Origin: Aquabacterium sp. OR-4 | Lineage (GTDB): Bacteria > Pseudomonadota > Gammaproteobacteria > Burkholderiales > Burkholderiaceae_C | Reading direction: 5' to 3' | Length of the DNA: 64,000 nt | NCBI RefSeq assembly: GCF_025290835.2 | Contig: NZ_JAOCQD020000003.1 | Span: 783,688 to 847,687 of the forward strand | Shown: positions 25,571 through 32,834 of the stretch, piece after piece | Layout: each line of letters begins with the position of its first letter | How positions within the stretch are numbered: position 1 is the first letter of the stretch | Translations under genes and position numbers: made by a program | The notes under the pieces: model-generated | What the model saw: the letters and a program-made list of their open reading frames with translations, nothing else | Database searches by the model: none | Told to the model about the DNA's origin: nothing

Positions 25571-25660
25571 TTGAAAAAAAGTCGGTAAGTTGTTGTTTTC
25601 AATAAATAAATTGACTTGTCCACAGGCGCTTAATCTATTGAAGATTATGAACTATCCTTG
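25571..25660. other. AT-rich tract next to the iterons (candidate unwinding element)
   Basis: Contains an A7 run, TTGTTGTTTTC, and AATAAATAAATTGAC, far below the surrounding GC content. It directly follows the phased iterons and contains the DnaA-box-like 9-mer at 25616-25624. Confidence 0.7.
25616..25624 (+). other. DnaA-box-like 9-mer TTGTCCACA
   Basis: Differs from the consensus TTATCCACA at one position. It lies in the AT-rich tract beside the iterons, as in many Rep_3 origins that need host DnaA. Confidence 0.6.
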
Positions 25661-25743
25661 AATCTTCCGCCCGGGACGTGAAGGTCTTCGGGAAACCCGC
25701 AAGCCCAGGTCGCGCTGCGAGTGTCCAGCCCCGTACCGCACCA

Positions 25744-25813
25744 CGTTCAATGCATCGCCCGTCATGCGATTTTCGGGTGGAACGGCAGATAATCGCCAGT
25801 ACTGCATTGAACG
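25744..25813. promoter_or_regulatory. 11-bp perfect inverted repeat upstream of parA
   Basis: CGTTCAATGCA (25744-25754) and TGCATTGAACG (25803-25813), 48 bp apart, with a -10-like GATAAT (25788-25793) between them. The right arm ends 13 bases before the parA ATG. It may be the operator for ParA (type Ia ParA proteins repress their own promoter) and could also be coupled to the origin. Confidence 0.6.
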
Positions 25814-25825
25814 GGGACTCTCCTG

Positions 25826-27043
25826 ATGGATGGCAAGAAGACCGTGCCGGGCGACAACGCCCGCCCAGGCACCGCACCAATCCGGCGCCAGTCGCTGGCC
25901 GACATCGAGCTGCAGGCCGCGCGCATCGCCGCGATGATGACGCAGATCCGCGCCACCATGCTGTCGCCCAACTCGGCCAAGACGGCGCCCACGGTCAGCG
26001 CTGCGCAGCTGGCCGCGCTGTGCGGGGTGGACAAGAGCAAGGTGGCCTACCGCCTGACCCGCAACGATCTGCCCGAAGGCCACATGGTGGGCAACCGCCG
26101 CGAGTGGCGCATGGACGAGGCGCGCGAATGGGTGCGCGCCTTCCGCAGCCAGCACCTGCGGCCCGAGCACGCCGCGGGCACCACGATCACGGTGGCCAAC
26201 TTCAAGGGCGGTGTGGCCAAGACCACCTCGGCGGTGACGCTGGCGCAGGGCCTGTCGATGCGCGGCCACCGCGTGCTGGTGGTCGACCTCGATCCGCAGG
26301 GCTCGGCCACCACCTTGTTCGGCGTCTTGCCCGACGCCGAGGTGGAGCCCGAGCACACCGCCATGCTGCTGTTCGGCGGCCAGCAGGAAGACCTGAGCTA
26401 TGCGGTGCGCCCCACCTACTGGCCGGGCATCGACCTGGTGTGCGCGGCGCCACTGCTGTTCGGCGCCGAGTTTGCCCTGCCGGCGCGACAAACCCGTGAC
26501 CCCGGCTTCGAGTTCTGGCGCTGCCTGGACCGCGGCCTCGACCAGGCCCGCAGCGACTACGACGTGATCGTCATCGACACGCCGCCCTCGCTGTCGTACG
26601 TGACCATCAACGCGCTGATGGCGGCCGACGGCGTGATCATGCCGCTGCCGCCCTCGGCGCTGGATTTCGCCTCGTCGGCGCAGTTCTGGGACCTGTTCTC
26701 CGATCTGTGCAACCAGCTGATCCGCAGCCGTGGCCAGGACAAGACCTTCGAGTTCATCGACGTGCTGCTGTCGCGGGTGGAATCGTCCGACGCGGCCAGC
26801 TCGGTGGTGCGCCAATGGGTGCTGGAGGGCTACACCGAGAAGGTGCTGCCGATCGAGATTCCGAAAACGGCGGTGACGGCCACCGCCTCGGCCGAGTTCG
26901 GCACCGTGTACGACCTGCCGCGCGGCGCAATGAACGCCAAGACCTTTGCCCGCGCACGCGACGCCTACGACCGCATGTGCGAGCTGGTGGAGCAGCAGAT
27001 CGTGGCCGTGTGGGCCATGCAGGTGGAACAACTGGGAGGCTGA
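25826..27043 (+). CDS. parA: ParA partition ATPase, type Ia with N-terminal HTH
   Basis: 405 residues. The N-terminal ~110 residues are helical and contain a helix-turn-helix-like segment (TVSAAQLAALCGVDKSKVAYRLTRN, NRREWRMDEAREWV), as in P1-type ParA that bind their own operator. The ATPase domain has the deviant Walker A NFKGGVAKTT (residues ~125-134), the A' motif VVDLDPQGSA and the Walker B VIVIDTPPSLSY. It is expected to form ATP-dependent gradients or filaments on the nucleoid and move ParB-parS complexes. Five bases separate its stop from parB ATG, so they form one operon. Confidence 0.95.
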   Translation: MDGKKTVPGDNARPGTAPIRRQSLADIELQAARIAAMMTQIRATMLSPNSAKTAPTVSAAQLAALCGVDKSKVAYRLTRNDLPEGHMVGNRREWRMDEAREWVRAFRSQHLRPEHAAGTTITVANFKGGVAKTTSAVTLAQGLSMRGHRVLVVDLDPQGSATTLFGVLPDAEVEPEHTAMLLFGGQQEDLSYAVRPTYWPGIDLVCAAPLLFGAEFALPARQTRDPGFEFWRCLDRGLDQARSDYDVIVIDTPPSLSYVTINALMAADGVIMPLPPSALDFASSAQFWDLFSDLCNQLIRSRGQDKTFEFIDVLLSRVESSDAASSVVRQWVLEGYTEKVLPIEIPKTAVTATASAEFGTVYDLPRGAMNAKTFARARDAYDRMCELVEQQIVAVWAMQVEQLGG

Positions 27044-27047
27044 GACG

Positions 27048-28298
27048 ATGGCCAGCAACAAGCTCACCGCCAAGGCGGCCCGGCTGGATTTCAGCGCCCT
27101 GCCCGGCGGCCTGCCCGCATCCGTGCCGCCGGCCGCCGCCCCGGCGGCAGCCCAGGCAGGCGCTGCGGCGCCGGGGCCCGTGCCGGCCGGCCTGCCGGCC
27201 CCGGGTGCAGCCGCCACGGCCGGCGCTGGCGCGGCGCATGAGGCGCCCAGCCTGCACCGGCCCAAAACCGCCCCGGGCGCGATGATGGCCTTTGCCACCG
27301 ATGCGCGCTCCGACCTGATGCGCGAGAACGACAGCCTGCGTGCCCGCGCCCAGGAGGCCGAGGCCCTGCGCGGCCAGCTCGACGAGGCGCTGGGTGATCT
27401 GGCCCAGTGGGACGGCGCCAAGGCCGCCCGCCTGCTCGACCCGCGCCAGGTGGACGCCAGCCGCTTTGCCAACCGCCATGCGCTGAACTACAGCACGCCC
27501 GAGTTTGCGGCGCTGCGGGCCGAGATCGAGAGCGCGGGCGGCAATGTGCAGCCGATCAAGGTGCGTCGCATGGCGGCGGCCGATGGCGGCAGTGCGGGCA
27601 GCGTTGGCGTGGCCGCTGCAGGCGATGCCGGCAGTGCCGAGGCCGAGCGCTATGAACTGGTGTTCGGTCACCGCCGTCACCGTGCCTGCCTCGAGCTGGG
27701 CCTGCCGGTGCTGGCCGTGATCGACAACCTCGATGATCGGGCGCTGTTCGTCGAGATGGACCGCGAGAACCGGGCGCGCAAGGACTTGTCGGCCTGGGAG
27801 CAGGGCATGATGTACCGGCGCGCCCTGCAGCAAGGGCTGTTTGCGTCGAACCGCAAACTGGCCGAGGCCATCGGGGTGGACCTGAGCGCGCTGGGCAAGG
27901 CCCTGGCCCTGGCCGACCTGCCCGAAGCCATCGTGCAGGCCTTTGCCTCGCCGCTGGCGCTGCAGTTCCGCTGGGCCAAGCCGCTGGCCGATGCGCTGGC
28001 GGCCAACCGCGGCGCGGTACTGGCCTGCGCCCAGACCCAGGCCGCCGGGGCGGCCGACCGCAAGCCGCGCGATGTGTTCGACCGGCTGGTGGCCGCGGGT
28101 CAGAAGGGGGTGGAACCGTTCCACCCCCCGCAGACGATCACGCTGGAACGCGACGGCGTGGCCGTGGGCACGGTCACGCAGGGTGGCCGTGGCGAGGTCA
28201 CCGTGTCGCTGAAGCCCGGCCAGGTGCCGGCCGAAAAGCTGGTGGCGCTGGCCGAATGCATCGACGAGTTTCTGCGCCGGCCGACTGGCAAGCGCTGA
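27048..28298 (+). CDS. parB: ParB centromere-binding partition protein
   Basis: 416 residues from ATG 27048. An Ala/Pro-rich N-terminus (~80 residues) and a short coiled coil (SDLMRENDSLRARAQEAEALRG) precede the ParB/Spo0J core: NVQPIKVRRM, the arginine-rich patch YELVFGHRRHRACLELGLPVLAVI (about residue 207), and ENRARKDLSAWEQGMMYRRALQQGLFASNRKLAEAIGVDLSALGKALALADLP, which contains the DNA-binding HTH. The C-terminus (after the HTH) is a dimerisation-type domain. A perfect palindrome falls inside the gene at codons ~353-361, encoding GVEPFHPP. Convergent with the 742-residue recombinase. Confidence 0.94.
   Translation: MASNKLTAKAARLDFSALPGGLPASVPPAAAPAAAQAGAAAPGPVPAGLPAPGAAATAGAGAAHEAPSLHRPKTAPGAMMAFATDARSDLMRENDSLRARAQEAEALRGQLDEALGDLAQWDGAKAARLLDPRQVDASRFANRHALNYSTPEFAALRAEIESAGGNVQPIKVRRMAAADGGSAGSVGVAAAGDAGSAEAERYELVFGHRRHRACLELGLPVLAVIDNLDDRALFVEMDRENRARKDLSAWEQGMMYRRALQQGLFASNRKLAEAIGVDLSALGKALALADLPEAIVQAFASPLALQFRWAKPLADALAANRGAVLACAQTQAAGAADRKPRDVFDRLVAAGQKGVEPFHPPQTITLERDGVAVGTVTQGGRGEVTVSLKPGQVPAEKLVALAECIDEFLRRPTGKR
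28106..28128. other. Palindrome copy 1 inside parB, candidate parS
   Basis: Perfect 23-bp palindrome: arm GGGGGTGGAAC, centre C, arm GTTCCACCCCC. It lies inside the last fifth of parB, identical to the copy at 28340-28362. The odd length and the location inside the gene for the presumed binding protein make a protein site more likely than a terminator. Confidence 0.7.
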
Positions 28299-28339
28299 AG
28301 CGTTCGTGGCCACCCGGGCCTGGTGGTCGGCAGCCAGGA

Positions 28340-28362
28340 GGGGGTGGAACCGTTCCACCCCC
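28340..28362. other. Palindrome copy 2 after parB, candidate parS and/or terminator
   Basis: The same 23 bases as copy 1, with one extra A/T pair outside the arms. It begins 42 bases after the parB stop and is followed by TTTTGCTTTT, so the 10-bp GC stem with a CCG loop could also terminate the parAB transcript. It sits between convergent genes. Confidence 0.7.
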
Positions 28363-28371
28363 TTTTGCTTT

Positions 28372-30600
28372 TCAAGGCCTGGTTTCGCCTTCCTGCCGCG
28401 CCAGGTCGGCCGCACCTTCAGCCAGCGCCAGGCGCCGATAGGCCGCCACCGAGGCCCGACCGCGGTGCCCCGTCTGATCCTGCAGGCGTGCGCCCCGCAC
28501 ACCCGCGGCGGCAACGCGCAGCCCGAAGCCATGGCGCAGCCAGATCGTTGACGCGTGGCGCAGTGCCAGCGCCGCATCCGGTTTGAAGCTGGACACTTCG
28601 TCCGCGCACTCGGCCAGGGCCTGCCTCATCACCTCATACAGGCGCGCGGCCGACAAACCTGCTTCGGCGCGCAGTTGCGCAAACAGCGGCGCATCGGCCG
28701 GCAGGCCGGCGCTGCTGAGGGCCTCGACGCCCTGCCCCAAGTCGTGCCGCGCCATGCAGCGCTGCGCCAGATAGCGCTGCAGCGCCTGGGCAGTGCCGGC
28801 CGTCAGAACCAGCTGCCGGGCCGGCCCGCCCGGCCCCCGCTCAACCCGCAGCCAGGCCGCTGGCCCGGGTGCTGGCGCCGCATCCAGCATCGCGATGTCG
28901 GGCCTGGCCACGGCGGCGTCGGCCTGCAGCCAGCCCACGCGGGCGGCGATCAATTCGGCCGGGCGCAGGCCCGCATCCATCGCCACGCCCAACAAGGCCT
29001 GCAGGCGCAGCAGCGCGGGCGTGTGGCCCTGGCTGGCGATGCGGCGCGCCAGCCACTGCTGCAGCGCGGCTTGGTGATCGGGGTGCAGTGCGCGCGGCAG
29101 CGGCGGCCTGGTGCCGGCGGGCCACGCTTCGGCCGGCTTGGCCTGCGGCGGCGCTGGCTCGCTCGGGGGTGTGGGCAGGCCATGGGCGGGTGCCAGCGCT
29201 GTGGCAGGTGCACGTTCAGCCGCAGGTGCATCGGCCTGGGCGGATGCAGCCCCTGCGGCATTGGCCGGCATCGCACCCGCCAAGCCCGGCGCCACCCCGG
29301 CCGACGAGGCATCGGCACCAACTGTCCAGCAATTAACCGCCAGATAGCCTTGCGCCGTCCACCAGGCCAGCATGCCGCGCAGGATGCCCACGGCCATCGC
29401 CCGCGATCGATCGGCCAGCGGGCCTTCCAGCGGCCGCCAGTCGTCGTGCCAGCGCGGCGTGCCGCGCGGGGCGGTCCAGTCGGGCGGTGGCGACTGCAAA
29501 AAGGCCTCGAAGGCCCGCAGGTCGGCTGCGTCCAGCGATGAAAGCGGCTTGCCCGCCACCCACAGCGCCCACAGCTGCAGGCGCTCGGCCTCCTTGCGGT
29601 AGGCGCGCCAGGTGGCGCTGCCCGGCGGGTGCCGCGCCAGCCAGGCCTGCAGCGCCTGCTGGTCGTCGTCGGCGCTGATCTGCCGGGCCTGGGCCGGGGC
29701 CCGAAAAAGGCCATGGCGCCCGGTCAGGCCGGCCGGCACCTGCAGCCGATCAAGCGGCACCGGCCTGGGTGGCAGGCCATGGGCGCGCGGCCCGGCGGCG
29801 GCGCCGCCCGCTGCCATGGCCGGCGCTGCTGCCACCGCCGGGCGCCGCTGCAGCGTGGCGCGGTCGAGCTGGGCCGGCGGCGTGAACACCCAGCCGGGCA
29901 GGGCGCCCAAGCTGCGCGCATGCTCCTGCCACCACTGCACCAGCCGCAGGGCCGCGGCCGGGCCCACCCGGTGCACGCCGCGGTGCCAGTGGAAGCCGCG
30001 CGCCAGCATGCGCTGCTTCAGCTGCGCCAGGCGCAGCATGCCGGCCTGGGCCAGGCGGGCGGCCAGGCGCTCGTCCAGCCAGCCGGCCAGCGCGTCCTCG
30101 GGCCGCGGCTCACGCACGGCCACCGTTTCCAGCCACTGCAAGGCGGCCACCTGGCGGGCCCGCAGCCGCTGGCGACGGCGGTTGGCGCCGCGGGTGTCGG
30201 GCGCGCCGTGGCTGGCCTCGTACAAGGCCAGCAGTTCGGCCTCGGAGTAGAAGTCTTCGGGCTGCTGGGCGCGAAAGTCGTCCAGGCTGGGCTGCTGGCC
30301 CACCGGCTCGACCATGGCCTCGGGGTCGCGCCGCAGCAGCGCGGCCAGTTCGGGCCGGCCCTGGGCGCGGGCCACGCCGCGCAGCACGTCCAGCAGGCGC
30401 TGCAGCTCGGCGCGCACCCGCCGCCCGTCAGGCAGCGCCTGGCCCTGGCCCTGGCCCTGGCCCAGGTAGCGCTGCCAGGCCTGGGCCGGCGCCAGGCCCT
30501 CGGCCCAGGCGCGCACAAAGGCCATCTGGTGCGAGCCCAGCCGCCGCGCGGCAGCGGCCGAGGCCACCGAGCGTTGGCGGGCAGGGGCCGGGGTGCTCAT
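28372..30600 (-). CDS. Large tyrosine recombinase (phage-integrase-family), parB-associated
   Basis: 742 residues. The N-terminal ~330 residues are Ala/Arg-rich helices with no family I can name. The middle (about 370-410) resembles a core-binding domain (DADLRAFEAFLQ...). The C-terminal ~230 residues are catalytic: LLGVAMDAGLRPAELIAARVGWLQAD (first Arg), ALALRHASTIWLRHGFGLR (His-x-x-Arg region) and LQDQTGHRGRASVAAYRRLAL (GH and the nucleophilic Tyr). Burkholderiales secondary replicons often carry such an integrase beside parAB, so a role in dimer resolution is plausible. No phage genes or insertion ends are seen. Confidence 0.85.
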   Translation of the reverse strand: MSTPAPARQRSVASAAAARRLGSHQMAFVRAWAEGLAPAQAWQRYLGQGQGQGQALPDGRRVRAELQRLLDVLRGVARAQGRPELAALLRRDPEAMVEPVGQQPSLDDFRAQQPEDFYSEAELLALYEASHGAPDTRGANRRRQRLRARQVAALQWLETVAVREPRPEDALAGWLDERLAARLAQAGMLRLAQLKQRMLARGFHWHRGVHRVGPAAALRLVQWWQEHARSLGALPGWVFTPPAQLDRATLQRRPAVAAAPAMAAGGAAAGPRAHGLPPRPVPLDRLQVPAGLTGRHGLFRAPAQARQISADDDQQALQAWLARHPPGSATWRAYRKEAERLQLWALWVAGKPLSSLDAADLRAFEAFLQSPPPDWTAPRGTPRWHDDWRPLEGPLADRSRAMAVGILRGMLAWWTAQGYLAVNCWTVGADASSAGVAPGLAGAMPANAAGAASAQADAPAAERAPATALAPAHGLPTPPSEPAPPQAKPAEAWPAGTRPPLPRALHPDHQAALQQWLARRIASQGHTPALLRLQALLGVAMDAGLRPAELIAARVGWLQADAAVARPDIAMLDAAPAPGPAAWLRVERGPGGPARQLVLTAGTAQALQRYLAQRCMARHDLGQGVEALSSAGLPADAPLFAQLRAEAGLSAARLYEVMRQALAECADEVSSFKPDAALALRHASTIWLRHGFGLRVAAAGVRGARLQDQTGHRGRASVAAYRRLALAEGAADLARQEGETRP
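30441..30466. repeat. Hexamer run inside the recombinase gene
   Basis: CTGGCC-type hexamers coding for a Gly-Gln run (QGQGQGQ). The unit length is again 6 bp, so the frame is kept. A similar Gly-Gln run occurs in the CaiB-like gene around 57965-57990. Confidence 0.7.
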
Positions 30601-30869
30601 GCGCCGTGGCCGTGCTGGGGGCTCACAGGCAGCTTTCGCGCGGACCGCGCACCCATCTCACTGACGTCTCGCCAAAGGCTTTTGAAATGCTATGCAAGTC
30701 CATGATTTAAAACAAGTTTCTTTGCAATTCGCTTCGTCTCGTGGCGATCGCATGGGCAAATACGACACCTTGATAATGATACATACTGCCGAGGGCGCAG
30801 GCCATGGCCTGCACGCACCGGCTGGGCCTGGCCCGCGCCGCCTGACGGGCAAGGTACGCTCACCCCCCG

Positions 30870-31949
30870 ATGAACCTGATCGAGGCCTACCGCTACCTTG
30901 CCGCGCTGGCGCAGCACCGCCACTTTGGCCGCGCGGCCACGGCCTGCCACATCACGCAGCCGGCGCTGTCGAATGCGTTGCGTGCGCTCGAGGCGCATCT
31001 GGGCGTGGCCATCGTGCGCCGCAGCCGGCAGTTCGAAGGCCTCACGCCCGAGGGCGAGCGGGTGCTGGCCACCGCCCACCGCCTGCTGCGTGAGCAAGAG
31101 GCCTTGCGGCAAGCACTGGCCGGCACGGCCGAGCAGCCGCGCGGGCGCCTGTTGATCGCCGCCGTGCCCACCGCGGTGCCGGTGGCGGCGCGCTTTGCCG
31201 CCCGGCTGCTGGCCCTGCACCCCGGCCTGCAGCCGCAGGTGCGCTCGCTGGCCTCGCAAGAAATCGAGACCGGCCTGGACACGCTGGCCGTCGACCTGGG
31301 CCTGGGCTATGCCGAGCGCAGCAGCCGCACCGACTGCTGGCCGCAGTATCTGGAGCACTACTACCTGCTGTCGTATGCCCCGGCGCCCGATCCGGCTTCA
31401 GCTGCCAGGGCGGCCGCCATGCCGGCGCGCAGTCAGGCCAAGCGGGCCGCCAAGCCTGGCGCGGCAGCGGCCCGGCCAGCCGCCGGCGGCCTGCACCCGC
31501 CGCTGGGCTGGGCCGACGCGGCGCAGCGGCCGCTGGCCTTGCTGTCGCCCGAGATGCACAACCGGGTGCTGATCGATGCCCAGTTCCAGCGTCTGGGCCT
31601 GCGCGTGCAGCCGGTGCTGGAAACCAACTCGGTCAGCGCGCTGCTGGCCGCGGTGCAGACCGGCGCCGTGTGCGCCGTGCTGCCCGGGGCCGTGGTGGCC
31701 ACGGTGCTGCCGCCGGCGGGGCAGCCGGCGGGGCAGGGCGGCTGGCAGGCGCGGCCGCTCGACGGCCCGGCGCTGCGCACCCCGATCGCCTTCATGGCCG
31801 CCGCTGGCGCCCGCCGCTCGCAGGCGCTCGAGGCGGCGCTGCGCCTGGCGGCCGACGCGGCCTGGCTGGACGAGGTGGCCCGCCACAGCGGCCAGTTTGA
31901 CGCCGTGGACGCCGGCCAGGCCGTCGGCAAGGGCGCGGCTGAAGCCTGA
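30870..31949 (+). CDS. LysR-family regulator of formate dehydrogenase (FdsR-like)
   Basis: 359 residues. The DNA-binding domain is NLIEAYRYLAALAQHRHFGRAATACHITQPALSNALRALEAHLGVAIVRR, close in pattern to LysR proteins found in front of fds operons. The effector domain holds LLIAAVPTAVPVAARFAARLL and PLALLSPEMHNRVLIDAQFQRLGLRVQPVLETNSVSALLAAVQTG. Between the two effector lobes is an unusual Ala/Lys/Pro-rich run of about 40 residues (from AAMPARSQAKRAAKPGAAAA). It points at the fds operon 230 bp downstream and is probably its activator. Confidence 0.9.
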   Translation: MNLIEAYRYLAALAQHRHFGRAATACHITQPALSNALRALEAHLGVAIVRRSRQFEGLTPEGERVLATAHRLLREQEALRQALAGTAEQPRGRLLIAAVPTAVPVAARFAARLLALHPGLQPQVRSLASQEIETGLDTLAVDLGLGYAERSSRTDCWPQYLEHYYLLSYAPAPDPASAARAAAMPARSQAKRAAKPGAAAARPAAGGLHPPLGWADAAQRPLALLSPEMHNRVLIDAQFQRLGLRVQPVLETNSVSALLAAVQTGAVCAVLPGAVVATVLPPAGQPAGQGGWQARPLDGPALRTPIAFMAAAGARRSQALEAALRLAADAAWLDEVARHSGQFDAVDAGQAVGKGAAEA

Positions 31950-32010
31950 CGCCTGACGCCTGACGCGCCCAGCGCCGAGCGCCGAGCGACGCCGCGTTCA
32001 TCAGCTGCTT

Positions 32011-32032
32011 GAATCGACCGGTTCGGCGATTC
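32011..32032. promoter_or_regulatory. Dyad upstream of fdsG, candidate LysR box
   Basis: GAATCG (32011-32016) and CGATTC (32027-32032), ten bases apart, between the LysR gene and fdsG. The spacing suits a LysR dimer half-turn site. Just before it are three GCCTGAC repeats at the end of the LysR gene (about 31945-31965). Confidence 0.4.
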
Positions 32033-32177
32033 CATTGGACAAGCGCCGGGGGCCCCACGATCATGCGGCGCACCCAGCCAGCCACGCGCCTGCCGGGGCT
32101 CACGGCGACCCGCTGCGCTTGCGGATCACCCGGCCCGGCGGCGGCTGGGCCCGATCGACCCCGTCCACGGATGCGCC

Positions 32178-32834
32178 ATGCCACGCCCCAAGTTGCCGAA
32201 CGCCAGCCCCGGTCCGTTGACGGGCCCGCACACCGCACCGTCTGCAGCGGGGCAGGGCGCGGTGCTGGAGCCGCCGCTGCACACCACCGCACCCACCACT
32301 GCACCCACCACTGCACAACAGCAGGCCCTGGCCGCCGCGGTGGCCGCCCAGGCCGGGCGCCCCGGCGCGCTGCTGCCCGTGCTGCATGCGCTGCAGGCCG
32401 CGCTGGGCCATGTGCCGCCGGCGCTGGTGCCGGGCATTGCGCAGGCGCTGAACCTGTCGCGTGCCGAGGTGCACGGCGTGATCAGCTATTACCACCACTT
32501 TCGCAGCCAGCCGGCCGGCCGCCATGTGCTGCAGCTGTGCCGTGCCGAGGCCTGCCAGGCCAATGGCGGCGAGGCGCTGGCCAGCGCCGCCCAGGCGCTG
32601 CTGGGCTGCGCCATGCACAACACCCGCGCCGATGGCGCGGTCACGCTCGAGCCGGTGTACTGCCTGGGTCTGTGCGCCACCGGCCCGGCGCTGCAGATCG
32701 ACGACCGCCTGCATGCGCGCATGACGCCCGAGCGCCTGGCGCAGCGCCTGCACGGCCTGGGCCTGTTGGCTGCGCCGGCGCTGCCCGCATCGCCGCCGAC
32801 CGGTGTGCCGGCCCTGGCAGGGGCGCGGCCATGA
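32178..32834 (+). CDS. fdsG: NAD-dependent formate dehydrogenase gamma subunit
   Basis: 218 residues. Homologous to NuoE: the four 2Fe-2S Cys are in LQLCRAEACQANGGEAL and VYCLGLCATGPALQI. The core starts at about residue 60 (LPVLHALQAALGHVPPALVPGIAQALNLSRAEVHGVISYYHHF). The first 55 residues are Pro/Thr-rich and include a TTAP repeat (12-bp units near 32280-32310) that other FdsG proteins lack. It passes electrons between FdsB and FdsA. Overlaps fdsB by ATGA. Confidence 0.93.
   Translation: MPRPKLPNASPGPLTGPHTAPSAAGQGAVLEPPLHTTAPTTAPTTAQQQALAAAVAAQAGRPGALLPVLHALQAALGHVPPALVPGIAQALNLSRAEVHGVISYYHHFRSQPAGRHVLQLCRAEACQANGGEALASAAQALLGCAMHNTRADGAVTLEPVYCLGLCATGPALQIDDRLHARMTPERLAQRLHGLGLLAAPALPASPPTGVPALAGARP

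Larger units (their letters stand above)
25225..25825. other. Putative replication origin (oriV) of the rep/par module
   Basis: The 600-bp divergent gap between repA and parA holds, in order, an inverted TGTCC/GGACA operator, seven iterons, an AT-rich run (about 25571-25660) with a DnaA-box-like 9-mer, a hairpin TAATCT (25631-25636) / AGATTA (25642-25647) and the parA upstream repeat. No gene is seen in it. This is the standard anatomy of an iteron-type origin; the function is inferred. Confidence 0.8.

Noticed and set aside
25745..25780. GGGTGGAAC at about 25775 as a third parS half-site
   Set aside because: Only one arm matches; chance in GC-rich DNA cannot be excluded.
28106..28128. Palindrome 1 as a transcription terminator
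   Set aside because: It lies inside parB, has no T-tract and is repeated exactly after the gene.
7961..30600. Two integrase-like genes as prophage or genomic-island markers
   Set aside because: No phage structural genes, tRNA attachment site or flanking direct repeats were found; neighbours are ordinary genes.
30601..30869. Reading frame starting at 30692 and AT-rich promoter-like stretch
   Set aside because: The frame runs into the LysR gene out of frame. A weak -10-like TGATAAT (30771-30777) has no good -35.
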